58,183 bases of DNA. It comes from Butyricicoccus sp. (GTDB lineage Bacteria > Bacillota > Clostridia > Oscillospirales > Butyricicoccaceae). The notes under the pieces are model-generated. The model had not been told where the DNA came from, did no database searches, and saw nothing but the letters and a program-made list of their open reading frames with translations. Below, in pieces: positions 1-7,499 of this stretch. The translations under genes and the position numbers were made by a program. Every line of letters starts with the position of its first letter. The stretch's first letter is position 1. The stretch spans positions 1 to 58,183 of the forward strand of contig JAGHIZ010000066.1 of assembly GCA_017886875.1 (NCBI GenBank). The letters run 5' to 3'.

Positions 1-1
1 T

Positions 2-53
2 CCCCTCGTAAAAGTGGCCTGTTTTTTGGTTAAGGAATAGGACAACCGAGGGG
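2..53. repeat. 7-bp inverted repeat at the left edge
   Basis: CCCCTCG at 2-8 is repeated inverted as CGAGGGG at 47-53, just outside the rpsI remnant. Frame 1 ends in a stop at 31-33, which may be the end of a gene of the element to the left. It could be a terminator-like stem or a recombinase arm site. Too little sequence is present to choose. Confidence 0.3.
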
Positions 54-106
54 CCGAGGCTCAAAAAAGCCCGGAATATCAAGGAAAATCATCGCTCAGA
101 CGATTG

Positions 107-157
107 AAGTACGGTCTGAAGGCTGCACGTCGTGCTCCTCAGTTCTCTAAGAGATAA
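107..157 (+). pseudogene. rpsI: 3' end of ribosomal protein S9 gene (rpsI remnant)
   Basis: The frame 107-157 reads KYGLKAARRAPQFSKR and a stop, the near-invariant C-terminus of bacterial S9. Immediately upstream the same frame reads GKSSLRRL and meets a stop near position 40, so the S9 body (normally ending ...RDPRMKERK before this segment) is missing. A rho-independent terminator follows at once, as expected for the natural end of an rplM-rpsI operon. The break inside the last 50 bp is what a site-specific integration in the 3' end of rpsI leaves at its far junction; an intact rpsI would then lie outside the window on the other side of the element. Assembly error is the alternative. Confidence 0.75.
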
Positions 158-167
158 TTATTTTTTA

Positions 168-195
168 CAGGAGATGTTTTCATCTCCTGTTTTTT
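168..195 (+). terminator. rpsI terminator
   Basis: CAGGAGATG and CATCTCCTG form a perfect 9-bp stem with a TTTT loop, followed by six T residues. It lies 10 nt after the S9 stop codon. Confidence 0.9.
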
Positions 196-200
196 GTATT

Positions 201-228
201 AAAAAAACCACTGGATAAGCCAGTGGTT
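201..228 (-). terminator. Terminator of the chemoreceptor gene
   Basis: AACCACTGG (206-214) pairs with CCAGTGGTT (220-228) over a 5-nt loop. The A-run at 201-207 is a T-run on the minus strand, directly downstream of the chemoreceptor stop. Confidence 0.85.
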
Positions 229-236
229 TATTATTA

Positions 237-2024
237 TCAATATTTATCACTATTGTTATCAACAGTATATGTATTATTATTGTTGTTATAAGTTTCATGT
301 TTTGTTGATGGTTGTTCATATGAAATAGATGAACTATCACCAAACTGGAAAACAGAAACACAAGATTTCATCATTTCTGCTTGACCTGCTAATTCTTCAC
401 TAGCCGCAGCACTTTCTTGTGCTGTTGCACTATTGTTTTGAATAACACAAGAAATTTGGTCAATACCAATAGTAATTTGTTCAATAGCTGTGGATTGACT
501 ATCAGAAGCATCTGCAATAGCATTAATTCTGTTTGCAACCTGTGAAACTTCTTGGTTAATTTTATCTATTGAATTTTTCACTTTATTAGAAATATCAACA
601 CCGTTATTTACTGCATTGAGTGCATCAGTAATAAGTGCAGCTGTGCTTTTTGCGGCTTCACTTGATTTATGTGCTAAATTTCTAACTTCATCGGCTACAA
701 CTGCAAATCCTTTACCTGCAGCTCCTGCACGAGCAGATTCTACAGCTGCATTTAATGCTAAGATATTTGTTTGGAATGCAATATCTTCAATAACTTTTAT
801 AATTTGACCAATTTCATCAGATTTTACACTTATCATATCCATTGCTTTATTCATTTCTATCATTTGTTCATTGCTAGATTGAACTTCATTATTTACATTA
901 TTGGATTCAATTCTAGCCTTATCAGCATTTTCAGCATTAAGTTTAACCTGATGAGAAATATCATTTATTGATGCGGCAAGTTGTTCTATGCTACTAGCTT
1001 GTTCGGTTGTGCCTTGGCTTAGAGCTTGAGCTCCTGAAGAAACTTGTTCTGCTCCTGAGGAAACTTGAGAAGCAGCAACATCAATTTGTGTTATAACTTC
1101 ACGAAGTCCGCATGTTAGCTCGTCCATACATTGGTAAATCTCATGATAATCACCAACATATTCACTACTATTTTTACTTTCTTTTGTTAAATCTCCATTG
1201 GACATAGAAACAAGCCAATCGCCTAAATCATGGATAATAAATGTGATTTTATTAACCATACCTCTCATTACATCTGCAATTTCACCAAGTTCATTTGTAG
1301 CAGTGTATGAAATATTTATTTTAGAAAAAAGACCTTCTTCCACATAAAGCATATTATTTTTTATTTCATTGATAGGGACTATAACACCTTTAGCTAAATA
1401 CAGGGATACAAAAACAGAAACTACTACAGAAAAAATAAGGAATACAACAATAGCAAACAGTATTGTACCTTTTACAGAGACAGCATTTTCATTTGAAGTT
1501 TTGATTGCACTATACAGTCTTTGGTTTAGTTCGTCAGCCATATTTGAAACTTGCTGGAAGGTTGTACTATAAGAATTCTTATAAGTGGAATAAGCTAAAA
1601 GATTACCTAATTCTGTTTGTTTAAGTGACTCGCTAACAATTTGTTCACGGTAACCTGTAACTAGGTCAATTTTTTTCTTCATTTCATCTAGTTCTGATTT
1701 ATAAGGAGGGGTTAATTCATAAAGTTTTTCTATATTTATATCAATTTTTTCTCTTTCCTCGACAATTTTTTGAGTGAAAAGTTCAATTTCGTTTTTATCA
1801 TTAGAAAGAATAACTTCGAGTGCATACTTTTGTGCGGCTTCTATATTTCGACGCAAATAAATAATCTCTTTTTGTGCTGGCATAGATTGTTCAGCCATTG
1901 TATTTATACTGCCAGATAATTGATTTAAACCAACTATACTTCCCACACCTAAAAGCAGCATTATAAATAATATAACACCAAATGCTAAAAAGAATTTTTG
2001 TGTTATTCGCATATTTTTCAGCAT
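237..2024 (-). CDS. Methyl-accepting chemotaxis protein
   Basis: Membrane chemoreceptor of about 595 residues that would signal through CheA/CheW. It has a first transmembrane helix near residues 10-33, a helical periplasmic-side ligand domain to about 185, a second membrane helix near 186-211, a HAMP-like linker, then a long coiled-coil signalling domain. The signalling hairpin carries the family-diagnostic stretch around [20 protein letters not shown] followed by [18 protein letters not shown] at 2024 is preferred over ATG at 2030 because GAGG lies 8 nt upstream of the former and only 2 nt from the latter. The C-terminus ends in an Asn-rich tail (about [13 protein letters not shown]). It stands alone: no che or flagellar gene is nearby, so its ligand and whether it serves swimming are unknown. 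A leader inverted repeat TTGATTC/GAATCAA precedes it. Confidence 0.93.
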   Translation of the reverse strand: MLKNMRITQKFFLAFGVILFIMLLLGVGSIVGLNQLSGSINTMAEQSMPAQKEIIYLRRNIEAAQKYALEVILSNDKNEIELFTQKIVEEREKIDINIEKLYELTPPYKSELDEMKKKIDLVTGYREQIVSESLKQTELGNLLAYSTYKNSYSTTFQQVSNMADELNQRLYSAIKTSNENAVSVKGTILFAIVVFLIFSVVVSVFVSLYLAKGVIVPINEIKNNMLYVEEGLFSKINISYTATNELGEIADVMRGMVNKITFIIHDLGDWLVSMSNGDLTKESKNSSEYVGDYHEIYQCMDELTCGLREVITQIDVAASQVSSGAEQVSSGAQALSQGTTEQASSIEQLAASINDISHQVKLNAENADKARIESNNVNNEVQSSNEQMIEMNKAMDMISVKSDEIGQIIKVIEDIAFQTNILALNAAVESARAGAAGKGFAVVADEVRNLAHKSSEAAKSTAALITDALNAVNNGVDISNKVKNSIDKINQEVSQVANRINAIADASDSQSTAIEQITIGIDQISCVIQNNSATAQESAAASEELAGQAEMMKSCVSVFQFGDSSSISYEQPSTKHETYNNNNNTYTVDNNSDKY

Positions 2025-2388
2025 ATACATTACCTCTTTTCTTTTGATTCATAAATATAGAATCAAGCCTTTCTTTATTATGCATTATCATTATAACATG
2101 TAGCATAATAAAACGCTATATATTGACGACATAAAACAGCATTAAATATAAGTTTAAATTTTTTATGATATTCAAAATGTTTTATAAATTTTACTTAATA
2201 ATAATGATAACAACCATATTATTATAAAAATTTAGCAAAATATTATATAAATGCTGTTATAATTTTAATATTATTAAATAATTGAAAGTTTAAATGTTAA
2301 TATACAATATAGATTAAATTAATAGAAATTTCGTGATAAAACAACAAATATTTCTTGGAAATCCAACGAAATCACTACGTTATGCACA

Positions 2389-2417
2389 TTGCGAAATTAA
2401 AACTCGAGGCGTATAAT
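2389..2417 (+). promoter_or_regulatory. Promoter of the ArsB-type permease operon
   Basis: TTGCGA (2389-2394), 17-bp spacer, TATAAT (2412-2417). The rest of the 2025-2502 gap is very AT-rich and holds no gene I can support. Confidence 0.65.
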
Positions 2418-2438
2418 AAATGACTGTAAAAAACTCAA

Positions 2439-2485
2439 ACAGCACAAGAAAGTTTATAATAAAAAATATTCTAACTTTGTGCTAT
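2439..2485 (+). promoter_or_regulatory. Inverted repeat in the permease leader
   Basis: AGCACAA is repeated inverted as TTGTGCT, with a further AAGTT/AACTT pairing inside. The stem ends just upstream of the AGAAAGGAG ribosome binding site (2487-2495), so it could influence translation. No T-run follows, so it is not a terminator. Confidence 0.35.
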
Positions 2486-2502
2486 TAAGAAAGGAGAAAA
2501 AT

Positions 2503-3768
2503 ATGGATAATATGCAAATCATTTCGATTGTAGTCTTTTTAGCAGTTATGGTTGCTATTGTAAGCGAAAAGATACATCGTACAGTCGCTGCAGTTGCTGG
2601 TGCAGTTGTTTTAATTTTCCTGCATATATTATCAGTAGAAAAAGCAGTAGAATATATTGATTTTAACACTATTGGTGTTTTAATTGGTATGATGTTATTT
2701 GTTGCAGTTGTTCGTAACTCAGGTTTATTTGAATATGTAGCAATTAAATCTGCAAAACTGGCAAACGGAAACCCTTGGAAGATTATGCTGTTTTTCACTA
2801 TTATAACAGCTATGCTTTCCGCTTTCCTTGATAACGTTACAACGGTGTTGTTAGTAGGCCCTATGACTATTGCTATTACATCTATTTTAGGGTTAAATCC
2901 AGTACCATTTTTAATCACTCAAATTTTAGCATCTAATATAGGTGGTACAGCTACGCTTATTGGTGACCCTCCTAATATTATGATTGGTTCTCAAGCTAAC
3001 CTTAGCTTTATGGATTTCGTAATAAATACAGGTTCTGCTGTGATTATTATTATTCCTGCTATATGTATTTGCTTCTATTTTATGTATGGCAAGCAAATGA
3101 AAGTAAGCCCAGAACAAATGGCTGGAGTTATGAAACTTGATGAAAATAAATCAATTAAAGACCATGCACTTTTAGTTAAAAGCCTTGTGATGATTGTTTT
3201 AGTTGTTTTGGGTTTTGTGTTCCATAGTTCACTTGGTGTTGACTCTTGTGCAATCGCCCTTGCTAGTGCTACAATAATGTTAATCATTGGTAAGCAAGAT
3301 ACAGAAGAAATTGTACTTGGTGTAGAATGGTCAACAATTCTTTTCTTTACAGGCTTGTTTGTAGTAGTAGGTGGCATGGTTGAAACTGGAGTTATATCAG
3401 CTCTTGGTGGTGCACTTGTAGATGTTACAAATGGTAATACATTAATGCTTATGGTTCTTATCCTTTGGGGTTCAGCTATCTTTTCTTCATTCCTTGATAA
3501 TATACCATTTGTTGCAACTATGATACCACTTATTTTAACTATGCAAGCAGATGGTATGAATGTTATGCCTTTATGGTGGGCATTATCACTAGGTGCCTGT
3601 CTAGGTGGTAATGGTACACTTATTGGTGCATCTGCAAACGTGGTATTAAGTGGTATATCTGCAAAGCATGGTCACCCTATAACATTTGCAAAATATTTAA
3701 AAGTCGGTTTCCCAATGATGGTTTTATCCGTAGCGATTTCTATGGTTTATCTGCTGATACGTTTTTAA
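2503..3768 (+). CDS. ArsB/NhaD/SLC13-superfamily permease
   Basis: A polytopic membrane transporter of about 421 residues with roughly ten or eleven hydrophobic segments. The two pseudo-repeated signature loops of the ion transporter superfamily are visible: SAFLDNVTTVLLVGPMT with GGTATLIGDPPNIMIGSQA, and SSFLDNIPFVATMIPL with LGGNGTLIGASANVV. These conserved Asp/Asn and GDPPN motifs are shared by ArsB, NhaD and dicarboxylate/citrate carriers, so the substrate (anion or Na+/H+ exchange) cannot be set from sequence. No arsR or arsC is adjacent, which argues against a simple arsenite operon. The start is ATG 2503, 7 nt after AGAAAGGAG; an upstream in-frame GTG at 2479 lacks a binding site. It is probably co-transcribed with the next gene. 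Confidence 0.85.
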   Translation: MDNMQIISIVVFLAVMVAIVSEKIHRTVAAVAGAVVLIFLHILSVEKAVEYIDFNTIGVLIGMMLFVAVVRNSGLFEYVAIKSAKLANGNPWKIMLFFTIITAMLSAFLDNVTTVLLVGPMTIAITSILGLNPVPFLITQILASNIGGTATLIGDPPNIMIGSQANLSFMDFVINTGSAVIIIIPAICICFYFMYGKQMKVSPEQMAGVMKLDENKSIKDHALLVKSLVMIVLVVLGFVFHSSLGVDSCAIALASATIMLIIGKQDTEEIVLGVEWSTILFFTGLFVVVGGMVETGVISALGGALVDVTNGNTLMLMVLILWGSAIFSSFLDNIPFVATMIPLILTMQADGMNVMPLWWALSLGACLGGNGTLIGASANVVLSGISAKHGHPITFAKYLKVGFPMMVLSVAISMVYLLIRF

Positions 3769-3804
3769 ATGATAGGCTAATTTTTAGAAAGAAGGGAAGT
3801 CTAT

Positions 3805-4275
3805 ATGATTACTACAAGTTTTTCAGGAGACCTTATTGGTACTGCACTGCGTCAGCTAGGTGCTTCTGAAATAAGAGAAATTAGAAACGGTATTTTATAT
3901 ATTATTCGTTTTGAATTTGCTGAAGATTTACATATTGTATATGTTTTAGATGTTACTAAAAAAGATAAGTATTTTCTTCAGCGTGTATCTCCATACCCAA
4001 TGTCACATGGTAGATTTTCAAGTGCAAATGAAGTAGTTCAGTTTATTGAGCGTGATATTAAAAAATTTGAAAATGCTACTCATTCAAATAACTTTAATCA
4101 GTTTCTTGAAATTGCAGATGGCGTAACACGTTTATCTCATGCAATGGAGCTTTTATTTTTAGAGCGTAATGTTTCCAAAGAGGATATGGACAAGATTTCA
4201 AATCACATAAGTGAAACAGTTGAAAAACTAAAGGTAATAAGAGACCATTCTCCAAAAATTCAAAATGACAAATAG
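3805..4275 (+). CDS. Conserved hypothetical protein, 156 residues
   Basis: I do not recognise a family. It is a soluble, mixed alpha/beta protein with no signal peptide or membrane segment. An N-terminal half with alternating hydrophobic strands (ILYIIRFEF, LHIVYVLDV, KYFLQRVSPYP) is followed by a helical, charged C-terminal half that looks like a helical hairpin or short coiled coil (residues about 85-150). It begins 36 nt after the permease stop with GAAGGGAAG as binding site, and a strong terminator follows, so the two genes form an operon. A role linked to that permease is inferred from position only. Confidence 0.7.
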   Translation: MITTSFSGDLIGTALRQLGASEIREIRNGILYIIRFEFAEDLHIVYVLDVTKKDKYFLQRVSPYPMSHGRFSSANEVVQFIERDIKKFENATHSNNFNQFLEIADGVTRLSHAMELLFLERNVSKEDMDKISNHISETVEKLKVIRDHSPKIQNDK

Positions 4276-4303
4276 AAAAGAGAGCGTAAGCTCTCTTTTT
4301 TAT
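4276..4303. terminator. Bidirectional terminator between convergent operons
   Basis: AAAAGAGAGC and GCTCTCTTTT form a 10-bp stem with a GTAA loop. It serves the permease operon and the convergent response-regulator gene, whose stop overlaps the T-run. Confidence 0.9.
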
Positions 4304-5004
4304 TCGCCATCTGCCATACGATAACCAACACCATTTTCAGTTAAGATATAACGAGGTTCAGCAGGATTTTTTTCCAGCTTTCTTCTTATATTTGCCATAT
4401 TAACTCGTAAAATCTGGTTATCATCACCCTTGTAAGGTCCCCAAATATCGTGTAAAAGTGTGGTATAAGTTAACACTCTGCCAGGTTGTCTTGCAAGTCT
4501 TTCAACAATTTTATATTCATTTTGAGTTAAATGTATTTCTTTACCTGCGATTGTCACTGTTCTACGTTCAAAATCAATTTTAAAATCCTTATATTCATAT
4601 GAAGAAGAAACCATTGCTCTTTCGGCTGCAAGCTGATTTGCATGACGTCTAGCCGCACGAATACGGGCAAGTAGTTCACTTGTACCAAATGGTTTAGTTA
4701 TGTAATCATCAGCACCTAAATCAAATGCACGAACTTTTTCATCTTCTTCATCTCTTGCTGATACAACTAAGATAGGTGTACCAGACCACTGACGAAGCTT
4801 TTTAATAACTTCTAACCCGTCCATTCCAGGTAATCCTAAATCAAGTAAAATTAAATCCGGACAATGAGAACTTGCCATTGTTACCGCTTGCTGACCGGTC
4901 TCAGCTGTGATAACTTGATAGCCATTTGCAGTTAAAATTGTGCCAAGCACACGAAGAATAGTTGTTTCATCTTCAACAACTAATATTTTTTCACTATTCG
5001 GCAT
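4300..5004 (-). CDS. kdpE: KdpE-like OmpR-family response regulator
   Basis: DNA-binding response regulator of 234 residues. The receiver (about 4-118) has the acidic pair in VVEDE, the phosphorylatable Asp in LILLDLGLPGMDG, and the conserved Thr/Lys region ending DDYITKPFG. A winged-helix OmpR domain (about 135-230) carries the YKIVERLARQPGRVLTYTTLLHDIWG and RRKLEKNP signatures, with the KdpE-like ending ILTENGVGYRMADGE. It overlaps the sensor kinase stop by 11 nt, implying translational coupling, and has a GGAGG site 8 nt from its ATG. No kdpFABC genes lie in the window; the nearest plausible target is the divergent cation antiporter. The symbol is by similarity. Confidence 0.85.
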   Translation of the reverse strand: MPNSEKILVVEDETTILRVLGTILTANGYQVITAETGQQAVTMASSHCPDLILLDLGLPGMDGLEVIKKLRQWSGTPILVVSARDEEDEKVRAFDLGADDYITKPFGTSELLARIRAARRHANQLAAERAMVSSSYEYKDFKIDFERRTVTIAGKEIHLTQNEYKIVERLARQPGRVLTYTTLLHDIWGPYKGDDNQILRVNMANIRRKLEKNPAEPRYILTENGVGYRMADGE

Positions 5005-6109
5005 AAGAAGTAACCTCCGTTATAGGTAATGTAAAGCTTATACATGCTCCAATATCAGGCATGTTTTTTGCACTAATTTGACCGCCATGACCTTCTACTA
5101 TTGTTTTACAAATAGAAAGACCTATGCCAAGTCCTCTGGTAGAGTCTGTGCAGTCTTTATCTCTTGAAACAAAGCCTTCAAAAAGCTTGTTTAAATCGTT
5201 AGTTGGTATACCTTTACCATAATCACGAACAGATATTTTAACAAAGTTATCTATTATTTTTGCTGAAAGCTCAACTTTTGTATCACCACCATGAAGTATA
5301 GCATTATCCACAAGATTTATTAAAACTTGAACGATTAACATTTCGTCCATAGGAACAAGCGTCACTTCATCAGGCATAATAACTGATAAATCAATGTTTT
5401 GATAACGTTTACGTGCTTTAGAAACAACTTGTGAAAAAACTTCATCAAGAGGTTCACAAACTTTTTTTAATGATGGAGCACCTCCAGAAATTCTAGTAAC
5501 TGAAAGCACGTTTTCCACCATACGAAGTAACCATTCAGCATCTTCATTTATTCCTGAAAGTAGTTCTTTTCTATCTTTAGAATTTATTAACTCATCATTA
5601 TCTATAAGTGCATTAGATGCCGCTAGAATGCCAGTTAGTGGAGTTCTAAGGTCATGTGAAATTGCTCTAAGTAGATTACCACGCATTTTTTCTTTTTCCG
5701 CTTCAACTACTATTTTTTGACGTTCTTCAGCAAGTCTTGAACGTTCTCTTGCAAATTCACGTTGTTTTTTTATTCTGCCACTTAAAGCACTTGTTGCGAT
5801 AGACACTGTAAGCATAACAAGAAATGTTACAGGATAACCTTCTCTTGTAAAGTTAAAATTAGTATATGGATATGTAAAAAAATAATTTACACAAAGAACA
5901 CTAACAATAGCACTTAATATGCCCCATACATAACCAGTGGTATTAAGTGAGATTAAAAGAACACTTAATATGTATATTTCTGAAGCATTACCAAGTGTTG
6001 TAAATCTATCTAAAAGTAATAAATTTATATATGTTGCAGATAATAAAATTGCAGAAGTCTTTAATGGGTTAAGAAAAAAAATTTTTATTTTATCATATTT
6101 TATATTCAA
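4994..6109 (-). CDS. kdpD: KdpD-like sensor kinase lacking the N-terminal KdpD/Usp region
   Basis: Membrane histidine kinase of about 371 residues. A four-helix DUF4118-type membrane block (about 15-110, including YILSVLLISLNTTGYVWG and YFFTYPYTNF) is followed by an amphipathic linker, a dimerisation/phosphoacceptor helix with AISHDLRTPLTGIL, and an ATPase domain with NLVDNAILHGG, DYGKGIP and RGLGIGLSI. Full KdpD proteins carry about 400 further N-terminal residues that bind c-di-AMP and nucleotide; these are absent. I place the start at TTG 6109, 8 nt after AGGGG. The ATG at 6115 is only 2 nt from that site, and a longer frame from 6148 would run through the TATAAT at about 6131-6136 and a leader too short to contain it. 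Confidence 0.82.
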   Translation of the reverse strand: MNIKYDKIKIFFLNPLKTSAILLSATYINLLLLDRFTTLGNASEIYILSVLLISLNTTGYVWGILSAIVSVLCVNYFFTYPYTNFNFTREGYPVTFLVMLTVSIATSALSGRIKKQREFARERSRLAEERQKIVVEAEKEKMRGNLLRAISHDLRTPLTGILAASNALIDNDELINSKDRKELLSGINEDAEWLLRMVENVLSVTRISGGAPSLKKVCEPLDEVFSQVVSKARKRYQNIDLSVIMPDEVTLVPMDEMLIVQVLINLVDNAILHGGDTKVELSAKIIDNFVKISVRDYGKGIPTNDLNKLFEGFVSRDKDCTDSTRGLGIGLSICKTIVEGHGGQISAKNMPDIGACISFTLPITEVTSYAE

Positions 6110-6271
6110 TAGCATCACCCCTAACCATTTTACATTATACACGAACACTTATGTAAACGGTTATCTGTTAAAAAAATTTAACATTTTCTTAGCGGAATGA
6201 GTAACTAAAATCTGCTATATTTAACAACGAAAGAACAAAACAACAGTTGAAATATAGAAAGAGGTGTTTTT

Positions 6272-7456
6272 ATGGAATCGTATGATTTTCTTTTAAGCCT
6301 TGCTGTAATTTTGCTTGCAACAAAGGCATTAGGAGTTTTATCTGAACGTGTTCATATGCCACAGGTTGTCGGTGCACTTGTTGCTGGTGTTTTGCTTGGC
6401 CCATCAGTGTTTGGTTTTGTAAGTGAAACTGATTTTCTTGTTAAAACATCAGAAATAGGCGTAATAATGCTTATGTTTCTTGCTGGTTTGGATACAGATT
6501 TGGCTGAACTTAAAAAAACAGGCTTTGCATCATTTGTTATTGCTGTTATAGGTGCGGTTTTGCCACTTATAGGCGGTACAATATGTTATGAAATCTTTTT
6601 TAAAGATTTAGCCGACCCTATGGACTTTTTAAAAGCATTGTTTATAGGTGTTGTTTTAACTGCTACATCTGTATCAATTACAGTTGAAACCCTTAGAGAA
6701 ATGGGTAAATTAAAGGGAAAAGTAGGTACAGCTGTGCTTGGTGCAGCTGTAATAGATGATATTTTAGGCATTATTGTGCTTACAGTTATAACAGGTTTTG
6801 CTGACCCATCAGTTAAGCCAATTCGTGTTATGGGTAATATAGCATTGTTTTTTGTGTTTATTGCAATTATTGGTATTGTCTTTTACAAAGCATTTCAAAA
6901 AATGGATATCATTTGGGCAAACCATAGAAGACTTGCTATTGTGTCGCTTGCATTCTGTTTTATACTGTCATATATAGCAGAAGTATTCTTTGGTATTGCA
7001 GATATTACAGGTGCATATTTTGCAGGTATAATACTATGTAATATTTTAGACCTTCGTGAATATGTTGCAAAGAAAATAAATATTATGAATTATATGTTCT
7101 TTGCACCTATATTCTTTTCATCTATAGGTATTAAAACAAACCTTGAAGGTTTTACTTCAGAAATAGCTGCATTTTCAATAGTATTGCTTATAATAGCTAT
7201 TTTAACAAAGGTTTTAGGCTGTGGACTTGGTGCTAAACTATTTAAGTTTACAAATCATGAAGCACTGGCTGTTGGTGTAGGTATGATTTCTCGTGGTGAG
7301 GTTGCACTTATTGTAGCTCAAAAAGGTGCTGCTGCTGGACTAATAAACACAGATTTATTCCCTGCAATAGTGCTTGTTGTAGTTGTTACAACACTTGTAA
7401 CACCTATATTATTAAAACTCGTTATGAATAAAGAGCCTAAACCTAGTAATGCATAA
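6272..7456 (+). CDS. Cation:proton antiporter, CPA2 (KefB/NhaS3-like) family
   Basis: Integral membrane exchanger of 394 residues with about twelve hydrophobic helices, starting after GAAAGAGG. Family features include VVGALVAGVLLGPSVFGF near residue 32, the charged pair in GAAVIDDILGIIVLT (about 161-175, the ion-binding Asp-Asp region), and MISRGEVALIVAQKG near 345-359. No C-terminal TrkA-N or TrkA-C domain follows, so it lacks built-in nucleotide regulation. It likely exchanges Na+ or K+ for protons. Divergence from the KdpDE-like pair, whose relatives respond to K+ and turgor, suggests the two-component system may control it; that is inference. Confidence 0.88.
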   Translation: MESYDFLLSLAVILLATKALGVLSERVHMPQVVGALVAGVLLGPSVFGFVSETDFLVKTSEIGVIMLMFLAGLDTDLAELKKTGFASFVIAVIGAVLPLIGGTICYEIFFKDLADPMDFLKALFIGVVLTATSVSITVETLREMGKLKGKVGTAVLGAAVIDDILGIIVLTVITGFADPSVKPIRVMGNIALFFVFIAIIGIVFYKAFQKMDIIWANHRRLAIVSLAFCFILSYIAEVFFGIADITGAYFAGIILCNILDLREYVAKKINIMNYMFFAPIFFSSIGIKTNLEGFTSEIAAFSIVLLIIAILTKVLGCGLGAKLFKFTNHEALAVGVGMISRGEVALIVAQKGAAAGLINTDLFPAIVLVVVVTTLVTPILLKLVMNKEPKPSNA

Positions 7457-7497
7457 AAATAAAGTGTGATAGCTTTTTAGCTATCACACTTTTTGTG
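7456..7497. terminator. Bidirectional terminator, antiporter/ppk
   Basis: AAAGTGTGATAGC (7461-7473) pairs with GCTATCACACTTT (7480-7492), with a T-run on the plus side and an A-rich stretch on the other. It ends the antiporter gene and the convergent ppk gene. Confidence 0.9.
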
Positions 7498-7499
7498 TT

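Noticed and set aside
2454-2918. 154-codon minus-strand frame
   Set aside because: Antisense to the permease and its promoter region; no start signal and no protein-like features.
6109-6148. N-terminal extension of the KdpD-like kinase starting at 6148
   Set aside because: It would place the TATAAT -10 region inside the gene and has no binding site; the start near 6109 fits AGGGG spacing.
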